Of a DNA stretch of 63,427 nt, positions 43,414-50,980 are shown one piece after another. Source of the stretch: CAZART01 sp964487555. GTDB lineage: Bacteria > Bacteroidota > Rhodothermia > Rhodothermales > VXPQ01. Location: assembly GCA_964487555.1 (NCBI GenBank), contig CAZART010000013.1, positions 1 to 63,427 of the forward strand. Reading direction: 5' to 3'. Position 1 is the first letter of the stretch; each line of letters starts with the position of its first letter. The translations under genes and the position numbers were made by a program. The notes under the pieces were generated by a model. It saw nothing but the letters and a program-made list of their open reading frames with translations. It ran no database searches and was not told the DNA's origin.

Positions 43414-45069
43414 GTGAACATCCACTCTGACGACGCGATGCTGACGAAATTGGAAACCGCGAACCCGAGTTCGATCGAACGCCTGGCCGGCAGCAACGGC
43501 GAAGCGGCGAGACTCGCCGGGCTCCTTGCGCAGTACCGCCGTGTCCGCGCCTTCACCGAACATCTGGCCGCGCCGCTCGAAATCGAGGACCACATCGTAC
43601 AGACCATGGAAAGCGTCAGTCCCACAAAGTGGCATCTGGCCCACACGACCTGGTTTTTCGAGGTGTTCGTTCTTCAGAATTTTAAGCCGCACTATCGGCT
43701 GTATCACCCCGAATTCCCGTACCTCTTCAACTCGTACTACGTCCAGGCCGGTGAGCGACACTGCCGTGACCGGCGGGGCTACATCTCACGGCCGACCGTA
43801 AGTGAGGTCTTCAAGTACCGGAGGCATGTAGACGAGCAGATGGAGATCTTCCTGACGAATCTCGACGCACCGCAGGATGTGGCCGACGTCGTCGAAATCG
43901 GCATCCATCACGAGCAGCAGCACCAGGAGCTCATCCTCACCGACATCAAACACGTTCTTTCCGTAAATCCCCTTCGCCCCGTCTACCGGGCCGCACCCCG
44001 GCCGCTCCATGCTGAGGCCCGCGCCCTGCATCCCCATGCCGGTGCACGCACCCCGCACCTCCGTCTTGAAGATTTCACCCCGCAGGCCCGTCCTGAAGAC
44101 CTCACCCCGCACCCTCATGCTGAGGCCCGCACACCACAGCCCCTCACTGAAGCCCGNNNNNNNNNNNNNNNNNNNNNNNNNNNNNNNNNNNNNNNNNNNN
44201 NNNNNNNNNNNNNNNNNNNNNNNNNNNNNNNNNNNNNNNNNNNNNNNNNNNNNNNNCCCCAAGCTGAAGTCCGTGCGCCGCACCCCCACGCTGAAGTAGG
44301 TGCGCCGCAGCTCTCACGCGGCAGCCTTCCATTCTCCTGGAAGCATTTCGACGAAGGTGTTTACGAAATCGGCCACGCCGGAAACTCGTTCTGCTACGAC
44401 AACGAAACGCCACGGCACCGGCATTTTGCTGAGGAGTTTCTTCTGGCGAGCCGGCTCGTCACCAATGGAGAATACCTCGAATTCATGCGGGACGGCGGCT
44501 ACCGGCGTCCGGAGCTGTGGCTCTCGGAAGGCTGGGCGACCGTCGACGAAAACGAGTGGAGCGAGCCGTTCTACTGGGAGTTGCGAAATGGGGAATGGTG
44601 GACGTTCACCCTCGACGGCATGTGTGAAGTGGCCGAAAACGAACCCGTCTGTCATCTAAGCTATTTTGAGGCTGACGCCTATGCCCGGTGGGCGGATGCG
44701 CGGCTTCCCACCGAGCAGGAGTGGGAGATCGCTGCGCAATCGCTAGAGGATCGAAGCGGTAATTTCGTGGAGAATGGCCGGTACCATCCCACGGCCGCCG
44801 TCGCCGCTACGAACGGTGACGTTCGCCTCGAGCAGATGTACGGCGACGTGTGGGAATGGACGCGCAGCCAGTATTCACCTTATCCCGGTTACAAGCCGCT
44901 GCCGGGCGCGCTGGGCGAATACAACGGTAAGTTCATGTGCAATCAGTTCGTCCTGCGGGGCGGATCGTGCGCGACGTCCGAGACCCATATCCGATCCACC
45001 TACCGAAACTTCTTCTCGCCCGAATCGACCTGGCAGTTCACAGGGCTCCGGCTCGCGCGGGATTGCTAA
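43414..45069 (+). CDS. egtB: ergothioneine biosynthesis sulfoxide synthase EgtB
   Basis: EgtB is a non-haem iron enzyme that joins hercynine to a thiol donor with O2. The DinB-like N-terminal domain carries the iron ligands (WHLAHTTWFFE and HHEQQHQELILTDIKH), and the C-terminal FGE-sulfatase-like domain is clear (FCYDNETPRHRHFAEEFLLA, ARLPTEQEWEIAA, GGSCATSETHIRSTYRNFF). Between them is an extra His/Pro/Ala-rich linker of 9-residue repeats containing 100 Ns at 44157-44256; frames on both sides match if the true gap is 1 mod 3. Start may be GTG 43414 or ATG 43438. The stop overlaps the egtD ATG. Confidence 0.92.
   Translation: MNIHSDDAMLTKLETANPSSIERLAGSNGEAARLAGLLAQYRRVRAFTEHLAAPLEIEDHIVQTMESVSPTKWHLAHTTWFFEVFVLQNFKPHYRLYHPEFPYLFNSYYVQAGERHCRDRRGYISRPTVSEVFKYRRHVDEQMEIFLTNLDAPQDVADVVEIGIHHEQQHQELILTDIKHVLSVNPLRPVYRAAPRPLHAEARALHPHAGARTPHLRLEDFTPQARPEDLTPHPHAEARTPQPLTEAXXXXXXXXXXXXXXXXXXXXXXXXXXXXXXXXXXPQAEVRAPHPHAEVGAPQLSRGSLPFSWKHFDEGVYEIGHAGNSFCYDNETPRHRHFAEEFLLASRLVTNGEYLEFMRDGGYRRPELWLSEGWATVDENEWSEPFYWELRNGEWWTFTLDGMCEVAENEPVCHLSYFEADAYARWADARLPTEQEWEIAAQSLEDRSGNFVENGRYHPTAAVAATNGDVRLEQMYGDVWEWTRSQYSPYPGYKPLPGALGEYNGKFMCNQFVLRGGSCATSETHIRSTYRNFFSPESTWQFTGLRLARDC
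43990..44320 (+). repeat. in-frame 27-bp repeat in the EgtB interdomain linker, with N gap
   Basis: The linker reads as 9-residue units such as RPLHAEARA, LHPHAGART, PQARPEDLT and PHPHAEART, then, after 44157-44256 (Ns), PQAEVRA and PHPHAEVGA. At DNA level the unit is about 27 bp with the shared words CATGCTGAGGCCCGC and GCTGAAGTCCGTGCG. Every copy keeps the reading frame. Confidence 0.8.
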
Positions 45070-46046
45070 TGCCTATGACGACCACGTCCCTGGCCCTGTC
45101 GCTTCTCGATCTCGAGCCGCCGACCGACACGTTCAGCGATGAGGCGATCGTGGGTCTGACGACCCATCCCAAGTCTCTGCCGAGCAAGTTCTTCTATGAC
45201 GCGCGAGGCTCAGAGCTCTTCGACGCCATCTGCGAGCTGGATGAGTACTATCTCACGCGCACCGAGCTCGCCATCATGGAAGAGTATGTGGATCAGATGG
45301 CCGAGCACCTCGGTCCGCAGTCCCTGCTCGTAGAGTACGGCAGCGGTAGTAGTCTGAAGACGCGCATCCTGCTCGCCCACATGCGCGATCCCGCCGGCTA
45401 CGTGCCGATCGATATTTCACGCGAGCATCTTCTGGCTTCGGCGGCGGAGTTGAAGGCGGAATTTCCGTGCGTGGAAGTCCTTCCGGTGTGCGCCGACTAT
45501 ACCGATGAGATCGAGCTCCCCGAACCCACGGGCGACGTGAGAAGAGTCGCCGTCTATTTTCCAGGATCCACCATCGGCAACTTTCATCCGATCGAAGCCG
45601 AAGGCTTCCTCCGGAGGATTGCCCGCGTGTGCGGAGCGGGAGGCGCGCTACTCATAGGCGTGGATCTCGAGAAGGATTCCGGCGTTCTGCGGGCCGCCTA
45701 CAACGACGCACGCGGCATAACGGCGGCGTTCAATAAGAATCTGCTTCGGCGAATGAATCGTGAACTCGAGGCTACCTTCCGGCTGGATGCCTTCGAGCAC
45801 GACGCCGTATACAACGAAGAGCGGGGCCGTATCGAGATGTACCTCGTCAGCCGCGAGGATCAGGCCGTGGAGGTGGCCGGCCGAACGATCCCCCTCGCCG
45901 CAGGAGAGCGGATCTGTACCGAATACTCGTACAAATATTCGCTCGAGCGCTTCCACGAGCTGGCCGACCGGTCCGGCTTCGACGTGCAAAAGGTGTGGAC
46001 GGACCGCCGAGCGTATTTCAGCGTCCAATACCTCGCCGCGCGCTAG
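45069..46046 (+). CDS. egtD: L-histidine N-alpha-methyltransferase EgtD
   Basis: A 325-residue SAM-dependent enzyme that trimethylates histidine to hercynine, the substrate of EgtB. Family motifs are KFFYDARGSELFDAICELDE, VEYGSGSSLKTRILL (SAM loop), YFPGSTIGNFHP and GVDLEKDSGVLRAAYND. The ATG overlaps the egtB stop (TAATG at 45067-45071), so the two are translated together. EgtA, EgtC and EgtE are absent here, so the thiol donor and lyase are unknown. A long tandem array begins on its last codons. Confidence 0.95.
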   Translation: MPMTTTSLALSLLDLEPPTDTFSDEAIVGLTTHPKSLPSKFFYDARGSELFDAICELDEYYLTRTELAIMEEYVDQMAEHLGPQSLLVEYGSGSSLKTRILLAHMRDPAGYVPIDISREHLLASAAELKAEFPCVEVLPVCADYTDEIELPEPTGDVRRVAVYFPGSTIGNFHPIEAEGFLRRIARVCGAGGALLIGVDLEKDSGVLRAAYNDARGITAAFNKNLLRRMNRELEATFRLDAFEHDAVYNEERGRIEMYLVSREDQAVEVAGRTIPLAAGERICTEYSYKYSLERFHELADRSGFDVQKVWTDRRAYFSVQYLAAR

Positions 46047-46564
46047 AGGCCTCCTCCGGTATCTCCTCGCGTTAGAGACCTCGTTGTTTACTTCGTCGCG
46101 CGCTAGAGGGATCGTCCGGAATCTCGCCGCGCGCTAGAGGTCTCCTCCAGCATCACGCCGCGCGCCGGAGCGCTCCTCCAGTATCACGCCGCGCGCCGGA
46201 GCGCTCCTCCAGTATCACGCCGCGCGCCAGAGGCCCCGTTTGCCTCGAAACGCGGTAGAGACGCCGTTCGCCACGAAACGCGCTAGAGACCCCGTTCGCC
46301 TCGTCACGCCCACGGGTCTCGTTCGCCCCGCCGCACCAACGGGTCTCGTTCGCCCGGCCGCACCAACGGGTCTCGTGCGCCCGGCCGCACCAACGGGTCT
46401 CGTTCGGCCCGCCGCACCAACGGGTTTCGTTCGGCCCGCCGCACCNNNNNNNNNNNNNNNNNNNNNNNNNNNNNNNNNNNNNNNNNNNNNNNNNNNNNNN
46501 NNNNNNNNNNNNNNNNNNNNNNNNNNNNNNNNNNNNNNNNNNNNNTCGTTCGGCCCGCCGCACC
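46029..46564 (+). repeat. long array growing out of the egtD stop codon, units drifting from 31 to 27 bp
   Basis: The first unit starts at 46029 and holds the egtD end (CGCCGCGCGCTAG; TAG at 46044-46046). Copies follow of about 31, 30, 30, 31, 31, 31, 30, 28 and 28 bp, then 27-bp copies (CACCAACGGGTCTCGTTCG) to the N run at 46446-46545. Nineteen bases (TCGTTCGGCCCGCCGCACC) are identical on both sides of the gap. No gene is seen in this 653-base spacer. Confidence 0.85.
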
Positions 46565-46699
46565 GACAGGCCCCATTGTGCGCTGAAACCATCTGGCAAC
46601 GTCCGCACCACCGCCCGTTCTGAACGGCACATCACCACGGGGCAAACGTCTGATATCATGAAACCATAGCGTACGATCGCAACCAGCGACCCTAACAAC

Positions 46700-47395
46700 A
46701 TGGCCTACGAATTCTATCTGGGCATCGACGCGCATTCGGAGGATGACGGCGCCGCAGGCTACGCCCTTTCGCTCATCGAGAAAGACCAGGCAAACGGCGA
46801 GGCAACCTACCGCCTTCATGATCTCCGGCGTCTCCATGGAAGTGCCGATGAGATCGCATCCTGGGTTCAAGATCAGATCCGCGATGATCCCTTCGTAGGA
46901 CGCACGATCTGCGTGACGAATGCTACGGAGGAGATAGGAGAGGAGGTGTTCCGCACCCTGAAGCAGCGTGGTCTCTCGCCGATCGGGATCGTAATCAGCG
47001 GGGGCGATGCGGCGAGCCAGACCGGCGGATCCCAGCTGGGAGACTCAGCCGGCGCGCCGGGCCTTCAGGTGTCCGAACACCTTGTCGTGTCGAACATCGA
47101 GGAGATCTACCACGACGGTCGATTCGACGTCACAGGGGTCAAGTCGGATGCGCCCTCGCACCTGGTGCATGGTCTGGATCGATACCGCCTCGAAGCGCGC
47201 GAGCCGGGCCAGGAAGGCCTCGATCACATCGCGGCGGAGCCGACGCGCGATACGGAGGATGCAGATCTCGTTCTCGCGACCGGCGTCGCCTGTTGGATCG
47301 CGGAGCAGCACAGCTTCGATCCCACCGAACATCTCGGCGGTGAGGCGCCTCCGATGGGTGAAGCGAAGCGCGAGATGCGGCCGGATACGACCTGA
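46700..47395 (+). CDS. unknown 231-residue protein
   Basis: The protein starts MAYEFYLGIDAHSEDDGAAG and has alternating strands and helices with no signal peptide or membrane segment. The opening LGIDA followed by YALSLIEKD, and later RTICVTNATEEIGEEVF, resemble the first and second strands of an RNase H-like fold, but the catalytic set is not complete enough to claim a nuclease. Its last 40 residues are charged and probably flexible. It is followed by pyrophosphatase after 44 bases on the same strand. No function assigned. Confidence 0.75.
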   Translation: MAYEFYLGIDAHSEDDGAAGYALSLIEKDQANGEATYRLHDLRRLHGSADEIASWVQDQIRDDPFVGRTICVTNATEEIGEEVFRTLKQRGLSPIGIVISGGDAASQTGGSQLGDSAGAPGLQVSEHLVVSNIEEIYHDGRFDVTGVKSDAPSHLVHGLDRYRLEAREPGQEGLDHIAAEPTRDTEDADLVLATGVACWIAEQHSFDPTEHLGGEAPPMGEAKREMRPDTT

Positions 47396-47439
47396 GGCCG
47401 GCGTCGATATGAATCCGTCAGCGGCCGGAAGAACCACCC

Positions 47440-47982
47440 ATGAAACATGCCTGGCATGATGTGCCCACAGGATCCGACGTTCCGGAGGTGATCAACACGA
47501 TCGTCGAGATCCCGAAGGGATGCAAGGTCAAGTATGAACTTGATAAGGCGAGCGGACTCCTTCGCGTCGACCGTGTGCTGTATTCATCGGTAGTGTACCC
47601 GGCCAATTACGGATTCATTCCTCAGACGTACGGCGAGGATGAAGATCCGCTGGACGTGCTCGTGCTGATGCAAGAGGAGGTCGTGCCGCTGAGCATGCTG
47701 CGCGCCCGGCCGATAGGCATGATGAACATGCTGGACCAGGGCCAGAAAGACGAAAAGATCGTCTGCGTCCATCTCGACGATCCGGCATTCGCGGATTACC
47801 ACGACATCCGCGAGCTGCCCGAGCACCGCCTGCGCGAGCTCCAGCGCTTCTTCAAAGATTACAAGAAGCTGGAAAACAAAGAGGTGCGGGTGCAGGATTT
47901 CATGGGACCCGCGGAAGCCAAGCGCAGCGTCCAAATGGCCGTTCAGCGCTATATGGACGAGATCAAACCGCTGCTGCTCTAA
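47440..47982 (+). CDS. ppa: inorganic pyrophosphatase
   Basis: A 180-residue family I soluble pyrophosphatase. The Mg2+-binding signature DEDPLDVLV is present, with EIPKGCKVKYELDK at the N-terminus, YPANYGFIPQTYG, and KDEKIVCVHLDDPAF. It is cytoplasmic and hydrolyses PPi to drive biosynthesis. It overlaps the convergent lipoprotein gene by 4 bases. Confidence 0.96.
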   Translation: MKHAWHDVPTGSDVPEVINTIVEIPKGCKVKYELDKASGLLRVDRVLYSSVVYPANYGFIPQTYGEDEDPLDVLVLMQEEVVPLSMLRARPIGMMNMLDQGQKDEKIVCVHLDDPAFADYHDIRELPEHRLRELQRFFKDYKKLENKEVRVQDFMGPAEAKRSVQMAVQRYMDEIKPLLL

Positions 47983-48920
47983 CCTCCACACTCCGCCTCG
48001 ATCTCCGAGTTCAGGCCATCGAGCAGCTCATGCCCGGTGTCGACCAGGTCGGCTGCCATGGACGCCGTCTCCGAAGCGCTTTCCGAAGAGAAATTCTCCA
48101 GGCGGGTCTCGAGCAGGTCCAGGGTGAAAAGCGCCGACGTCCTGACGAGACACATTGTCCCCGATACGAACGAATCTACGTCCGCACCGCAGTAGGAGAC
48201 GTATTTAGACCCGTCCATTCGTTCGACATTGTACAGGGTGATGTCGAGTTCCGTCGCCGATTTCTCGAGGTCGGTGAGGGTGGTGGACAGCGTCGTGATC
48301 CCCGCATCCAGCAAGAGAGTGGCCGCTATACGGCGGGGGTTTTCGGATGGATTCGTTGCTTCGATCTTCGTGACGAGAGCCTCGAACAACGCTCGGCGCT
48401 CCTCCTCCGTATCGAAACGGCGACCGGGTTCCGCGCCGAGCTCCTCCAGCGGAATGCTGACGAGGACATCGACCTGCTCGAGCACGTCGAGCGCCTCCTC
48501 AAGCGTACGATACGCCTCCGAATCTTTGTAGCTGAACGGCCTGGCGCTCTTCGCGGCGCTGCAGTCGAAGTGGCACGAGTGCTCCTCCGAGCAGTTCGAT
48601 TGCTTGGAGGCACCGTCGATCTCGCCTTCGATTTGGTTTGCGAGATCGCTAATCAGCAGAACGTCGATTTTATGCTGCGTCAGCAGCGCAGTGGCGAGCT
48701 CCACCCGGACTTCGACGTTTTTCGGGTGCCTCTCGTGGGCTTTCGTCAGGTGCCGGACGGCGTCGTCGACGCGTCCGTCCTCGATTGCGGTTCGCGCGTC
48801 CGAGAGAAGGACGTCCGAGCTGCTACTCGTACCTTCTTCGTACAGACCGTCGAATACGTTGCAGGCCGCGACGCTGAGGGAGAACGCGAAGGCGCAGAAG
48901 ATTACGGTTCTAGTTTTCAT
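47979..48920 (-). CDS. lipoprotein of unknown function with TPR-like helices
   Basis: A 313-residue lipoprotein: MKTRTVIFCAFAFSLSVAAC is a signal with a lipobox ending in Cys20. Residues 45-95 look like a TPR pair (ARTAIEDGRVDDAVRHLTKA, HERHPKNVEVRVELATALL). A Cys-rich patch (NCSEEHSCHFDCS) follows, then long helices. The frame extends upstream to 48956 only because 22-bp repeats copy the start region. It lies downstream of the outer-membrane protein gene on the same strand, so the two may work at the outer membrane. No family recognised. Confidence 0.78.
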   Translation of the reverse strand: MKTRTVIFCAFAFSLSVAACNVFDGLYEEGTSSSSDVLLSDARTAIEDGRVDDAVRHLTKAHERHPKNVEVRVELATALLTQHKIDVLLISDLANQIEGEIDGASKQSNCSEEHSCHFDCSAAKSARPFSYKDSEAYRTLEEALDVLEQVDVLVSIPLEELGAEPGRRFDTEEERRALFEALVTKIEATNPSENPRRIAATLLLDAGITTLSTTLTDLEKSATELDITLYNVERMDGSKYVSYCGADVDSFVSGTMCLVRTSALFTLDLLETRLENFSSESASETASMAADLVDTGHELLDGLNSEIEAECGG

Positions 48921-49174
48921 AGGAGAGATAGCCACTTTTAACAGAGAGATAGCCACTTTTCATCGGAGAGATAGCCGCTTTTCAAAGGAAANNNNNNNNN
49001 NNNNNNNNNNNNNNNNNNNNNNNNNNNNNNNNNNNNNNNNNNNNNNNNNNNNNNNNNNNNNNNNNNNNNNNNNNNNNNNNNNNNNNNNNNNAGGAAAAAA
49101 GGTCACTTTTCAGAGGACATAAGGCCGCTTTTCATAGGAGAGATTGCCGCTTCTCATAGGAATCAAAGCCACGC
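48914..49174 (-). repeat. 22-bp array copying the lipoprotein start codon, with N gap
   Basis: On the plus strand units read TTTTCATAGGAGAGATAGCC. The first (48914-48935) contains the CAT that is the lipoprotein's ATG at 48920. Copies of 21-22 bp follow to the N run at 48992-49091, and three more at about 49107-49172. Several copies keep ATGAAAA on the minus strand. The array fills most of the 304-base spacer. Confidence 0.85.
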
Positions 49175-49224
49175 GGTGGACCGCCCGCTGATGACCGAAA
49201 TAGTAATGATGCTTCGTGCCGTCT

Positions 49225-50466
49225 TTACAGCCGAAAAGCGACCTGCGCGCTGTGATTCCAGCTCGCTAGGTGGCCGGGGAAACGGCCCTGCTCGACCCCG
49301 TAATAGGCATAGTCGAAGGAGACGAATCCGAAGTGCAGCCCGCCGCCGATGGTGGTGTAGCCGGAATTTAGACCGGCGCGGACGACGGCGAATCCGACCT
49401 GCGTCTGCGCGCCGACGTGAAGGTGAGCGAGCTTCTCCTGCGGTACGCGCGGATCGGCATACCAGAGATAATCGAGCGTGACGCCTGTGTTTTTGAACAC
49501 ACGCGTACCGACGGCGGGCAGCATGTACGCGGCACCGATTCTGTACGACGGTTCAACCCCGTACAGCGCGTCGGCAAGCTCTTCTTCCTCCTGGGCGAGA
49601 CGGGACTCCGGGTCGTCGTCATCCGACAGATTCGAATCATATGCATAGTCGAAATGACTGCCGGCCACGTCGTAGGCGGCTGCGCCGATGATAAGGTCGC
49701 CGGGGACCGGAACGAACGCGAGATCGTACAGGAGTCCGGCGTCAAATCCTACCGCCGACGCTCTGAAGACGTTCACGTTCTCTTCCGAACTGATCGCGTC
49801 GATCGGCTTGTTTTTCAGCGTCAACCAGCGCTCCATCATCTTGGCCGAGACGCCGACGGACAGGCCGTCTACGCCGATTCGGTCAAGGTCCACCGACGCC
49901 GAACCTACGACGATCAGATCCGCGACGACACTGAAATCGATGTGCGGAAGTCCGGCTCCGGCATCCTTGAACCGATAATGAAGCGTGCTGTGGCCGAACG
50001 CGCCCGCGCCGAAACCGACCGGTCCTGCTTTTGCAATGACGGACGGTAGGAGAACGTCCCCGTTAACGACCGTGCGGCGGCGTCCCAGTGCGAGTGTTTC
50101 GTCGTACAAGGAGCGTAGCTCGTCGTTGCTCTTCGTATCCAATCCGTCGTCGATCGCCGGCTGAAGCTCGTCTTCAAAAAACGCGAGCTGATCGAAGACG
50201 TTGTCGGAGAGCGATCCCCGCAGGCCCAGGAGCATGATCTGCGGCCGCTTGTGAGCCGCTCGGGAAAGGTGGGCCGGATTGTAGAAAAACACCGTTTCGC
50301 GCGTCGGAAACGCCACACCCGCGTCGCCCATCGCCAGCGCCTGCGGCGAAGGCACGAAAGCGCGTGCGGTCTGCACGTAATTCTGTGCGGCGGCTTCGCC
50401 GCCGAGGCCGGCCGCTGTCAGGAAAACCACGACGGCCAATCCAACCGGTACAACTCGATCTATCAT
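49225..50466 (-). CDS. outer-membrane beta-barrel protein, PorV/FadL-like
   Basis: A 413-residue exported protein with signal peptide VVPVGLAVVVFLTAAGLGG ending AAAQ. The mature start (ARAFVPSPQALAMGDAGVAF, then TVFFYNPAHLSR) is the hallmark of PorV/FadL-like barrels of Bacteroidota and relatives. Alternating strands continue to a C-terminal HSAQVAFRL ending in an aromatic-x-Leu pattern. It could serve type IX secretion or hydrophobic-substrate passage; neither is shown. The frame opens at 50499, but ATG 50466 starts directly at the signal peptide. Confidence 0.8.
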   Translation of the reverse strand: MIDRVVPVGLAVVVFLTAAGLGGEAAAQNYVQTARAFVPSPQALAMGDAGVAFPTRETVFFYNPAHLSRAAHKRPQIMLLGLRGSLSDNVFDQLAFFEDELQPAIDDGLDTKSNDELRSLYDETLALGRRRTVVNGDVLLPSVIAKAGPVGFGAGAFGHSTLHYRFKDAGAGLPHIDFSVVADLIVVGSASVDLDRIGVDGLSVGVSAKMMERWLTLKNKPIDAISSEENVNVFRASAVGFDAGLLYDLAFVPVPGDLIIGAAAYDVAGSHFDYAYDSNLSDDDDPESRLAQEEEELADALYGVEPSYRIGAAYMLPAVGTRVFKNTGVTLDYLWYADPRVPQEKLAHLHVGAQTQVGFAVVRAGLNSGYTTIGGGLHFGFVSFDYAYYGVEQGRFPGHLASWNHSAQVAFRL

Positions 50467-50737
50467 TACTCTGGACGCTGTTCCTTTGAAAAGGGTCATC
50501 TAGTGGGGAGATGGGCCTGACGTCCCCCGCCAGGACCATCAATGGCCCCGTAGTTGCCTGGGGTATCGCCGATTCACCCGGTTTCTAAAGCACGCGGCGG
50601 GTAAGGCCTTGAAATTGTGCTCTGCGAATGCCAGACTCTTGTCTCGTTCCGCCCGCCGGCCCGTTCATCCTAGAGGCGGGTGCGATGACGACCATGCACG
50701 ACCTCCTTCAGTCAACCCCACCCTTATCTACGATCTG

Positions 50738-50980
50738 ATGCCTTGCCTCACCACGGCATAATGCCCCACTCTGACACTGCTTGATGCCCCACTCTGACAC
50801 TGCTTGATGCCNNNNNNNNNNNNNNNNNNNNNNNNNNNNNNNNNNNNNNNNNNNNNNNNNNNNNNNNNNNNNNNNNNNNNNNNNNNNNNNNNNNNNNNNN
50901 NNNNNNNNNNNATGCCCCACTCTGACACTGCTTGATGCCCCACTCTGACACTGCTTGATGCCACACCCTGACACAGCGTG
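50738..50980 (+). repeat. 23-bp array in phase with the M14 peptidase start codon, with N gap
   Basis: Units of exactly 23 bp begin with ATGCC at 50738 (degenerate), 50761, 50784, 50807 (cut by Ns 50812-50911), 50912, 50935 and 50958. The next unit position, 50981, is the ATG of the peptidase gene, whose first codons (ATGCCACAC) match the unit 50958-50980 (ATGCCACACCCTGACACAG). The rest of the 514-base spacer (50467-50737) shows no gene. Confidence 0.9.

Noticed and set aside
46029..46564. CRISPR array
   Set aside because: Units are directly adjacent with no alternating unique spacers, unit lengths of 14-54 bp vary by locus, and no cas gene is present.
46700..47395. Phage terminase-like nuclease
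   Set aside because: The resemblance is limited to generic strand motifs; no ATPase motif, no phage neighbours.
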